Shown: positions 53,228 through 59,366 of the stretch, in pieces
Numbering within the stretch: the stretch's first letter is position 1
Layout: each line of letters starts with the position of its first letter
DNA from: Pleomorphomonas sp. PLEO
Lineage (GTDB): Bacteria > Pseudomonadota > Alphaproteobacteria > Rhizobiales > Pleomorphomonadaceae
NCBI RefSeq assembly: GCF_041320595.1
Contig: NZ_CP166625.1
Span: 248,001 to 312,000 of the forward strand
Direction: 5' to 3'
DNA: 64,000 nucleotides
The notes under the pieces: model-generated
The model's database searches: none
What the model was told of the DNA's origin: nothing
What the model saw: the letters and a program-made list of their open reading frames with translations, nothing else
Position numbers and translations under genes: made by a program

Positions 53228-53772
53228 CAGCCGGCCTCCGACAGGGGAATGACGCCGGCCAGCATCTCGGCTGCGGTCTGTTCGATGGTGATGCGGCGCT
53301 TCATGGCCGCCCGGCGCAGGACGGCGTAGGCAGCCTCCTCGTCACAGCGCACGGCCATCTCGATGGCCCGAACGGCGGCATGCACCAGAGGCCGCATGCG
53401 AAGCCGCTCTTCGAGGCGTTCGATGCGGACAGCCACCTCGGTAGCGCGAGTATGGGCGGTGACGGCAAGCACCAGTGCCGGGTAAACCGCCGCCGGCACC
53501 ACCGGTTTGGGCAGGATAGCGAGCGCGCCTTCCGAGATCGCCCAGGCCACGCGCCCTGGCGCTTCTGACTGCAGCAGCGCCACCAGCGGGACTGGTGCCG
53601 GCTCGCCCGACCAAGGTAGCAGCCCCGACCAGCCCTGATCGGCATCGACCAGCACGAACTCGGCCGGCGTCTCCTCAAGGTCTAGCGAAGCCCACTGCAC
53701 ATGAGCGTCGAGACCAAGCAGCCCGAGCTGACGGACGAGACGCTGCGTGTTCTCGTCGGGACGGTGGAGGAT
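53227..53772 (-). pseudogene. amiR: AmiR-like ANTAR antiterminator, 3' part, interrupted by IS110
   Basis: AmiR-type proteins bind nascent RNA through a C-terminal ANTAR domain and prevent termination. That domain is intact here (RPLVHAAVRAIEMAVRCDEEAAYAVLRRAAMKRR). The receiver-like N-terminal half is cut at 53772 by an IS110-family element. Joining 53772 to 54985 restores one frame beginning MTAIPDLVGRRAVILHRPDE. The remaining open frame can restart at GTG 53700 (VQWASLDLEE), which would lack the first 37 residues but keep the ANTAR domain, so partial function is possible. It is the gene between amiC and the transporter. Confidence 0.85.
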
Positions 53773-53801
53773 TGTTCGTCTGCGTTGTCTTAAGATGAAG
53801 G

Positions 53802-53990
53802 CGGCCTCTCCGGCCGGTTGGTTTGACGACCCCGGAGAGGCCGGTGGCAGGCGACCGTGCGGAGGATCGGGTTTTCACCCGTTGTCATCAAGGCTCCCTG
53901 CCATCTTCCATCATTCGCTTGGAGAGTTGATGGGGTCTCTGGGGGCTGACCCTTGCCGATCAGACCCACGCCCGAGAACAATCCGAAGCT
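53802..53990 (+). ncRNA. IS110 bridge RNA with readable target and donor guides
   Basis: Three stem-loops. Stem 1: CGGCCTCTCCGG (53802) with CCGGAGAGGCCG (53832). Target loop: outer stem TGGCAGG (53845) / CCTGCCA (53897), inner hairpin CGGGT-TTTC-ACCCG (53868-53881). GGAGGAT at 53861-53867 equals the left target at 53766-53772, and GTCATC at 53884-53889 is complementary to the right target GATGAC at 54982-54987. Donor loop: AGAGTTGAT (53923-53931) equals the element's right end at 54976-54984, and GAACAATC (53976-53983) is complementary to GATTGTTC at 53770-53777; GGGTCT/AGACCC forms the inner stem. This is the layout of bridge RNAs described for IS110. The ends of the transcript are estimated. 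Confidence 0.85.
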
Positions 53991-54023
53991 CATGGTGGCC
54001 TAACTTGGGAAGGATAGCACATC

Positions 54024-54983
54024 ATGACCTTTTTGCAGAAGGCTCCCGAGATCGTTCTGGGCTTCGATGTCTCCCAGGACACGCTGACGGTCTTCCAAGC
54101 CCTTTCCTCGTCTGCCTGTCCGAAGCCTTGCGTCATCGACAATACCGCCGCCGCCATCCGCCGCTTTCTGAAGAGTCTTGAGCGGATAGACCTTGCGGTC
54201 TGCGAGCCGACCGGTGGCCATGAGCATGTCCTTGTGGCCGAACTGATGGCCGCAGGCATTGCCTGCCACCGGGTGGATGCCTTGAAGGTAAAGGCTTTTA
54301 TCCGCTCCTTCGGCACCCTGGCCAAGACGGACGCTCTCGATGCCGAAGCGCTGGCCCGCTACGGGCAGGATCGCTGGGATCGGCTTTCCCTCTTCCTGCC
54401 GAAAGAGGCCGACCAGAAGATCTTGACCGATCTGGTTGCCCGGCGCGAGGACCTGGTTGCCCTCAAGGTGGCCGAGCAGAACCGGGCAAGAGCGCCGGCC
54501 AGCAAGGTGATCAAGGCGTCCTGTGACGCCATCCTGCGGGCCATCGTCCGCCAGATCAAAGCCATTGAGGCGGAGACGAAGGCGCTGATCGACAGAACCC
54601 CGCAGCTCAAGGCTGCCTTCCGGGAAATGCAGAGCTTGCCCGGTGTCGGGTCGCTGACCGCGATCGCTCTTCTCGCCCACATGCCAGAGCTGGGCAGCCT
54701 GCAGCGAAGGCAGGCGGCCTCGCTGGCCGGCGTGGCCCCACACGCCAATGACAGCGGTCTGTTCAAGGGACACAGGACGATGCGCGGTGGACGCTCTGAG
54801 GTGCGTCGTCTCCTCTTCATGGCAGCCCTGGCCGCAAGCCACGCAAAGGGACCATTACGTGAGGTCTATCAACGCCTTGTTCAAAACGGAAAGAAGCCAA
54901 TCGTCGCCATCGGAGCCCTCATGCGCAAGATCATCGTCATCCTCAATGCAAGACTGAGAGACCTCAATGCCCAACAGAGTTGA
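54024..54983 (+). CDS. IS110-family transposase/bridge recombinase
   Basis: A 319-residue recombinase. The RuvC-like DEDD half has Asp in VLGFDVSQDTL, Glu in AVCEPTGGHEH and the Asp pair in KTDALDAEALA. The Tnp20 half has LPGVGSLTAIALLAHMPEL and the serine region RQAASLAGVAP, followed by RGGRSEVRRLLFMAAL. Full length, no frameshift. The bridge RNA region lies just upstream on the same strand, the arrangement of the IS110 group rather than the IS1111 group. It probably guides excision and insertion with that RNA. Confidence 0.93.
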   Translation: MTFLQKAPEIVLGFDVSQDTLTVFQALSSSACPKPCVIDNTAAAIRRFLKSLERIDLAVCEPTGGHEHVLVAELMAAGIACHRVDALKVKAFIRSFGTLAKTDALDAEALARYGQDRWDRLSLFLPKEADQKILTDLVARREDLVALKVAEQNRARAPASKVIKASCDAILRAIVRQIKAIEAETKALIDRTPQLKAAFREMQSLPGVGSLTAIALLAHMPELGSLQRRQAASLAGVAPHANDSGLFKGHRTMRGGRSEVRRLLFMAALAASHAKGPLREVYQRLVQNGKKPIVAIGALMRKIIVILNARLRDLNAQQS

Positions 54984-54984
54984 T

Positions 54985-55023
54985 GACGGCCCGGCGGCCG
55001 ACGAGGTCGGGGATCGCCGTCAT
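54985..55023 (-). pseudogene. amiR: AmiR-like ANTAR antiterminator, first codons (5' part)
   Basis: The ATG at 55023 overlaps the amiC stop (ATGA). It encodes MTAIPDLVGRRAV before the IS110 junction; translation would continue a few codons into the element (INSVGH) and stop. Together with the 3' part this is the original amiR. Confidence 0.8.
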
Positions 55024-56162
55024 GACACCACCCTCAGGCTGGAACGGCCGCCATCGCGTGAGGCCGTCATGTAGGGATCGGCAGCGATGGCGGGGCGGCT
55101 GGCGATGATGTCGAAGTCGCCGTCGTCGCGGATACGGCCAAGGTGGAACGGCAACGCGGCATGATTGGTGCGCGGATCGATGCGCATCGAGCCGTGCGGT
55201 GTTTCGAACAGGCTGGCATGGATCGCCGAGCGCACCGCCGCCGGCTCGTCGGAGCCGGCAGAGCGGACCGCGTCCATCAGCATGTGGACGGCAACATAGG
55301 CGCCCTCGACGAAGGAAGAGAGCCGGCGGGCTGGTCCGAACGCGGCGGCGGCGCGGGCGCGGAAGCGCTCGTTCTCTGGCGTTGCCAGCGTGCCGAAGTA
55401 GCTTGCCACCGACAGGTGACCGGTGGAGAGACCAAGGCCGATCTCACCGATCTCCGCCTCGGTGAGATCGCAGCTGACCACCGGCCGCACCTCCGGCCGA
55501 AAAGCGGGATCGGCATCGCCGAGCGCCTTGTAGGCACGCAGGAAGGCGTGGCTTGAAGGGCCGATCAGATTGTTGAGGATGAAGTCGGGTCGACGGCTCC
55601 GGATGTCGGCGATCAGCCGGTCGACGTCGGTTTCCTCGATGGGCAGATAGCGCTCGCCCACCACCTCGCCGCCAGCCTCGCGCAGAAGGTCGCGGGCGAT
55701 GCGGTTCATTTCCCAGCCCCAAACGTAGTTGGCGCCGAGAAGATAGACCCGCCGCCCCTGGCGCGGCAGCAGATGCTCGAACAGCGGCATCAAGTGCTGG
55801 TTGGGACAGGTGCCGGTGTAGATGACGTTCTCGTTGGCCTCGAAGCCCTCGTAAGGGCAGATGTACCAGAGCAGACCGTCATGCTTTTCGATAAGCGGGA
55901 TGACTTCCTTGCGGGCGAGCGAAGTGATGGTGCCGATGATATGCCGGCAGCCCGCATCGCGCAGCATGGCACGCGCCTGTTCCAGATAGGCGCGCGGTTC
56001 TCCCTCCGGATCGGCATAGACAGGCTCGAAGGATATCGCGTCGCCGGACTTTTGGGCGACTTCATCAAAGGCAAGAGCCGCCCCGTCACGACAGTCGCGC
56101 CCTATGGCGGCGTAGGGACCGGTACAGGAAAACAGAATCCCGACCTTGACGGTGTCGGCCAT
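55020..56162 (-). CDS. amiC: AmiC/FmdD-like amide sensor protein
   Basis: A 380-residue member of the type I periplasmic-binding fold without a signal peptide (MADTVKVGILFSCTGPYAAIG), so it is cytoplasmic like AmiC. Family blocks: GTITSLARKEVIPLIEKHDG, NVIYTGTCPNQHLMPLFEHLL, GANYVWGWEMNRIARDLL and AAVRSAIHASLFETPHGSMRID. AmiC holds AmiR inactive until an amide binds. The ATG at 56162 has GAGG 6 bp upstream; the next gene, amiR, overlaps its stop by four bases. An intrinsic terminator sits 30 bp before its start. Confidence 0.88.
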   Translation of the reverse strand: MADTVKVGILFSCTGPYAAIGRDCRDGAALAFDEVAQKSGDAISFEPVYADPEGEPRAYLEQARAMLRDAGCRHIIGTITSLARKEVIPLIEKHDGLLWYICPYEGFEANENVIYTGTCPNQHLMPLFEHLLPRQGRRVYLLGANYVWGWEMNRIARDLLREAGGEVVGERYLPIEETDVDRLIADIRSRRPDFILNNLIGPSSHAFLRAYKALGDADPAFRPEVRPVVSCDLTEAEIGEIGLGLSTGHLSVASYFGTLATPENERFRARAAAAFGPARRLSSFVEGAYVAVHMLMDAVRSAGSDEPAAVRSAIHASLFETPHGSMRIDPRTNHAALPFHLGRIRDDGDFDIIASRPAIAADPYMTASRDGGRSSLRVVS

Positions 56163-56191
56163 CGCAAACCTCAACACTGCGGGCGAAATGC

Positions 56192-56248
56192 AAAAAGCCC
56201 CACGACGCAGTCCGGATCGATCGCGCGATCACCGGAAGGTCATGGGGC
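56192..56248 (-). terminator. Leader terminator before amiC (ANTAR antitermination target)
   Basis: On the minus strand GCCCCATGAC pairs with GTCGTGGGGC (one U-G pair), with an inner ATCGCGCGAT hairpin, followed by TTTTT. It ends 30 bp before the amiC ATG, after the predicted promoter, so transcription must pass it to reach the operon. This is the place where an AmiR-type protein acts. I could not identify the two hexaloop hairpins of the ANTAR RNA motif with confidence. Confidence 0.8.
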
Positions 56249-56327
56249 CATGCTGCCCGTCGCTCTGGAAGAGCCATGTTAGCGAGCCAAGGGATATTAT
56301 CCTGCGGCTCACTTATTAGGCATGAAT

Positions 56328-56355
56328 GTTATCTGAGCTTTTTCGCGCCTGTCAA
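56328..56355 (-). promoter_or_regulatory. Promoter of the amide operon
   Basis: On the minus strand TTGACA (56355-56350) and GATAAC (56333-56328) are 16 bp apart. This predicts a leader of about 155 bases with a GAGCC...GGCTC hairpin, a GCTCT...AGAGC hairpin and the terminator. Confidence 0.55.
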
Positions 56356-56476
56356 GGCGGGAGGTGAGGCAGGAGGGCGCCAAGGGAGGAATCATCGCCG
56401 CTTTTTTCGCCAGCCACACAGGCCCACTCGTTCGATAAACGCAGTTAGCGAACGTGTGAGATCACATGTCGTTTGC

Positions 56477-56526
56477 CGGGATTAAGCGGGATTAAGCGGG
56501 ATTGTCCGGGATTTGGCGGGATAGAG
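56477..56526. repeat. Five tandem 10-bp repeats
   Basis: CGGGATTAAG, CGGGATTAAG, CGGGATTGTC, CGGGATTTGG, CGGGATAGAG: five units of exactly 10 bp sharing CGGGAT, one per helical turn. They lie upstream of the amide operon promoter in an otherwise empty stretch (56360-56640). Could be a protein-binding array or a chance microsatellite. Confidence 0.8.
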
Positions 56527-56640
56527 CGATGAAGATCGCTTGGCACAGCCGCTACCTAAATCGATAGGGAAAATTTGCCCCAAACATTCCGGCTATTGAA
56601 AGCAGTTGCAGAATACGCAGCCAGGGGACATTTTGTCCGC

Positions 56641-56697
56641 GCGGCGGTAGAAGTCTGTGCCATCGCCACTGAGGGAGATCAGCGCCCTCCCGCCGCA
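56641..56697. repeat. Structured repeat, left copy
   Basis: An outer stem GCGGCGG/CCGCCGC encloses AAGTCT-TGCCA-type sequence and an inner hairpin GAGGG-AGATCAGCG-CCCTC. A related copy is on the other side of the IS5-family element with the same inner hairpin and a different but still perfectly paired outer stem. Confidence 0.65.
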
Positions 56698-56717
56698 CCT
56701 TTCGCTAGGGCGTAGAC

Positions 56718-57188
56718 TCATAAGCTCTGGCACCAGATCTTCGCTGCGACAAGCTTTACGGCAGCGAGGTAGTTTTCTGGCCGCTTGTCGTAACGCGTTG
56801 CGATGCCCCGGAACTGTTTGATCCGATTGAAGAACCGCTCCACGAGGTTTCGCTGCCGGTAGACCCAACGCGAGAACGAGAAGGTGCCCTTGCGATTGGT
56901 CTTCGGCGGAATGTTGGCCCAGGCCTTCCGTTCAGCCGCTTTGGCCCGAATGGCATTGCTGTCATACCCCTTGTCGGCCAGTAGGATGTCGCCTTCGCCG
57001 AGGTCATCGGTGAGGGCGTCGGCTTCGGTGCAGTCGGCAACCTGTCCGCCCGTCAGACGGAGGGTGACGGGGCGACCTTCAGCGTCGACGAGCGCGTGGA
57101 TTTTGCTCGTAAGTCCACCGCGGGAACGCCCTACGCAGCCATTCCAGCGATCTTGCAGATCGCCGGAACCTTTGTCTGCTCCGCCCAT
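56718..57188 (-). CDS. IS5-family transposase, second frame
   Basis: The catalytic C-terminal half of a DDE transposase: GGLTSKIHALVDAEGRPV, DILLADKGYDSNAIRAK (second Asp) and the YRQRNLVERFFNRIKQFR block with the catalytic Glu, ending at the left inverted repeat. It is expressed as a fusion with the first frame; the apparent start at 57188 is probably not used. Confidence 0.88.
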   Translation of the reverse strand: MGGADKGSGDLQDRWNGCVGRSRGGLTSKIHALVDAEGRPVTLRLTGGQVADCTEADALTDDLGEGDILLADKGYDSNAIRAKAAERKAWANIPPKTNRKGTFSFSRWVYRQRNLVERFFNRIKQFRGIATRYDKRPENYLAAVKLVAAKIWCQSL

Positions 57189-57535
57189 GCCGCCATCGTA
57201 TCCATCCCCCTTTTTCCCGTGGCGGCGTGCTGGTGAACGCGGACACAGGTCGAGTCGATCATGACGATGTCGCCGTCGTAGGCGGAGGAAACCGCTTCAA
57301 GAAGCCGATCCCAGACGCCGGCCTTCCGCCAGCGAACGAAGCGATTGTAGCAAGTGGTCGGCGGGCCGTAGCGCTCGGGGACTTCCGCCCAAGGCGATCC
57401 TGTCCGGAAGCGCCAAAGGATGCCGTTCATCACACGACGATCATCGACGCGAGGAACGCCACGCGGCTTGTTGGGCAATAACGGCGACAGGATCGACCAT
57501 TCATGGTCGGTGAGTTCGTACCGGCGACGCGTCAT
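57131..57535 (-). CDS. IS5-family transposase, first frame
   Basis: The N-terminal half: MTRRRYELTDHEWSILSPLL, WRFRTGSPWAEVPERYG and the first catalytic Asp in IVMIDSTCVRVHQHAA. A run reading GGGAAAAAGGGGG on the minus strand near 57210 is the likely slip site; a -1 shift there gives KKGDGYDGGMGGADKGSG and joins the second frame. The ATG at 57535 matches family starts. Confidence 0.87.
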   Translation of the reverse strand: MTRRRYELTDHEWSILSPLLPNKPRGVPRVDDRRVMNGILWRFRTGSPWAEVPERYGPPTTCYNRFVRWRKAGVWDRLLEAVSSAYDGDIVMIDSTCVRVHQHAATGKRGMDTMAAWAEQTKVPAICKIAGMAA

Positions 57536-57674
57536 CAAGGCTTCCCCTTTCGGAAGCCTTGAATCATGCGATCCAACAAACGCCAAGCGAATTTATGAGT
57601 TTACGGCCTAAGACTGTCATCGCGCTTCCAATGGCAGTATCGCGCAAAGCGCCCTAGGTGTACATGCTTGGACT

Positions 57675-57733
57675 GGGCGGCTGAAAGTCTTTGCCAATTG
57701 CACCTGAGGGAGATCAGCACCCTCCAGCCGCCT
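57675..57733. repeat. Structured repeat, right copy
   Basis: Perfect outer stem GGCGGCTG (57676-57683) / CAGCCGCC (57725-57732) and inner hairpin GAGGG-AGATCAGCA-CCCTC. It shares AAGTCT, TTGCCA-like and TGAGGGAGATCAGC with the left copy. With the IS5 element removed, the two copies would be about 71 bp apart. No gene is visible in 57611-57775. Confidence 0.65.
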
Positions 57734-57775
57734 ACTCACCGTACATACACAGGCCAACGGGTCGCATCGGCGCAG

Positions 57776-58024
57776 TTATGACCTATCGGCAGCCTCCCGC
57801 ATGCGAATACCTGGCCTGTCTTCCGCGGAGCCAACAAACTCTACCCCCGCATCTTCAAGCGCAGCTCGGACCGCCGCGAGCGTCGCGGATCGACTTGGCG
57901 GGATGCCATCGACGAGCTCAAAACGCTTGATGGTCTGCTGTCCCACGCCGGCCACACGAGCCAGCTCAGCAGAAGACATCCTAAGCGCTGCGCGGGCCGC
58001 TCTGATTTGAGCCCCGGTGATCAT
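57776..58024 (-). CDS. XRE-type small DNA-binding protein
   Basis: An 82-residue protein with a Cro/C1-type helix-turn-helix (MSSAELARVAGVGQQTIKRFEL) and the short C-terminal tail ALEDAGVEFV. This form is common in alphaproteobacterial mobile regions. It is divergent from the tyrosine recombinase, with only 44 bp between the two starts, and probably regulates both. Confidence 0.82.
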   Translation of the reverse strand: MITGAQIRAARAALRMSSAELARVAGVGQQTIKRFELVDGIPPSRSATLAAVRAALEDAGVEFVGSAEDRPGIRMREAADRS

Positions 58025-58037
58025 TGAACTTGACTCA

Positions 58038-58055
58038 TTGGTACATTTGGTACCA
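58038..58055. promoter_or_regulatory. Operator-like repeats between XRE and recombinase genes
   Basis: TTGGTAC at 58038 and TTGGTACC at 58047 are 9 bp apart; TGGTACCA (58048-58055) is a palindrome. A TATAGA -10-like element at 58057-58062 would start the recombinase transcript at or next to its ATG, suggesting a leaderless mRNA. Confidence 0.45.
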
Positions 58056-58068
58056 CTATAGAAACCAA

Positions 58069-59010
58069 ATGGATCATTTATCTGCCACTAACCGAGTCGC
58101 CACCTCGAATGCGCTCACTTGGCGCGAAGCCATAGACCGCCTCGAAGGAGCATACTCTGAACACACACTTCGAAGCTATCGCGCTGATTTCACGATCTTC
58201 GACAGTTGGTGCATTGCCAACAACCTTTGCTCATTGCCAGCTTCACCTAGCACGCTTGCCGCTTTCATCGCGGCCCAAGCGCCCGAGCTTGCAGCCAACA
58301 CATTACGCCGCCGCTTGGCTGGCATACGCAAAGTTCATCGTTTGTTCCACCTACAGAATCCCGCTGACGACGAGGAAGTGTTGATTGCTATGCGCCGAGC
58401 GCTCCGGAGCAAGAAGCGCCGCCCTCGCCAAGCACTCGGCCTTACCAAGGAGCTCAGAGACCAGCTCGTCGCTGCCTCTGGCGATGACCTCGCCGGTCTT
58501 CGCGACCGAGCGCTCATCATGGTCGGCTATGACACCATGTGTCGCCGATCGGAACTCGCCGCCTTGCGGGTCGAAGACCTGACCCCGCTTGATGACGGGA
58601 GCATGCTGGCGTTGATCCGGCGAGCCAAGAACGACCCATTCGGCGACGGACGTGACGGCTTCGTATCGGCAGCTGCTGCCGAGGCGCTCAAAACATGGCT
58701 TGAAGCGGCGAACATTTCAGAGGGGTGGCTGTTTCGACGCGTGAATCCCGGATGGGCTGGGCTGGACGCCCTTCACCCACATTCGATCGGCCGCATTTTG
58801 AAGCAGAGGGCGGTCGCCGCAGGCCTTCCGGCCGAAATCGTCAGTCGCCTCTCCGGGCATTCGATGCGTGTTGGCGCCGCGCAGGACATGGTGGCGAACG
58901 GTGCAGATATCCTGCCGATCATGCGAAGCGGTGGCTGGAAGTCGATTAACGTGGTCGCACGATATGTACAGAGCGTGGAACTGGCGAAGCTCGCTAGTTG
59001 GCGACAGTGA
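58069..59010 (+). CDS. Tyrosine recombinase/integrase
   Basis: A site-specific recombinase of 313 residues from the ATG at 58069 (MDHLSATNRV). The N-terminal SAM-like core-binding domain (EGAYSEHTLRSYRADFTIFD) is followed by the catalytic domain. The first Arg is in DTMCRRSELAALRVEDL, the H-x-x-R box in SGHSMRVGAAQDM, the Trp region in MRSGGWKSIN and the catalytic Tyr in VVARYVQS. A TTG at 58024 would add 15 residues but overlaps the XRE start. The target site is unknown; the structured repeats 340 bp upstream are candidates. Confidence 0.9.
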   Translation: MDHLSATNRVATSNALTWREAIDRLEGAYSEHTLRSYRADFTIFDSWCIANNLCSLPASPSTLAAFIAAQAPELAANTLRRRLAGIRKVHRLFHLQNPADDEEVLIAMRRALRSKKRRPRQALGLTKELRDQLVAASGDDLAGLRDRALIMVGYDTMCRRSELAALRVEDLTPLDDGSMLALIRRAKNDPFGDGRDGFVSAAAAEALKTWLEAANISEGWLFRRVNPGWAGLDALHPHSIGRILKQRAVAAGLPAEIVSRLSGHSMRVGAAQDMVANGADILPIMRSGGWKSINVVARYVQSVELAKLASWRQ

Positions 59011-59366
59011 CCGAGAGGCGTTGCCGTTCGAGCTTGCTCGACACAAACACCTGCGTGAAAGCTCGAACGTATTGCAGTGAAGTAGCCATCAAGAAGCGGT
59101 GAATTCCTGAAGGAGTCAGCCTGCCGCAAAAGCTATCGTCGATGCGTGCGCTGGTGAAGAGGTGACATTTCCTAGCTATTTCAATTCTTTGCCTTGGCAT
59201 ATATCATTGATAGCTTTGGCTCTCCTAACTGTTCAGCTTCAAGCTTCGGGACGGGCGCGACCTTTCGCGGGTTGCCAATCTACGATCAGGGCTTTACCTT
59301 ACTGGGAGATTTTAATTTGCGGCCGTTTCGGCCGAATTGCATATGTAATTCAAAATTGGAGGCGTC
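59011..59366. other. Intergenic region upstream of the Sel1-repeat gene
   Basis: About 356 bp, with lower GC near the Sel1 start. A TATATC-like element around 59200 could be part of a promoter. I see no gene, tRNA or IS remnant. Confidence 0.45.

Larger units (their letters stand above)
53773..54984 (+). mobile_element. IS110-family insertion sequence in amiR
   Basis: A 1,212-bp element, assigned by comparing the two halves of the disrupted amiR frame, which share GAT at the junction (53770-53772 and 54982-54984). It has no terminal inverted repeats, as usual for IS110. The left end is about 250 bp of non-coding, highly structured DNA followed by the DEDD transposase; the right end begins directly after the transposase stop. 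The exact edges are uncertain by up to three bases because of the shared GAT. Confidence 0.88.
56706..57610 (-). mobile_element. IS5-family (IS427-like) insertion sequence
   Basis: About 0.9 kb, bounded by 18-bp imperfect inverted repeats: TAGGGCGTAGACTCATAA at 56706-56723 and the complement of TAGGCCGTAAACTCATAA at 57593-57610 (16 of 18 identical). The outermost TA on both sides may be the target duplication. It carries two overlapping frames for the transposase, joined by a programmed -1 shift. Confidence 0.88.
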
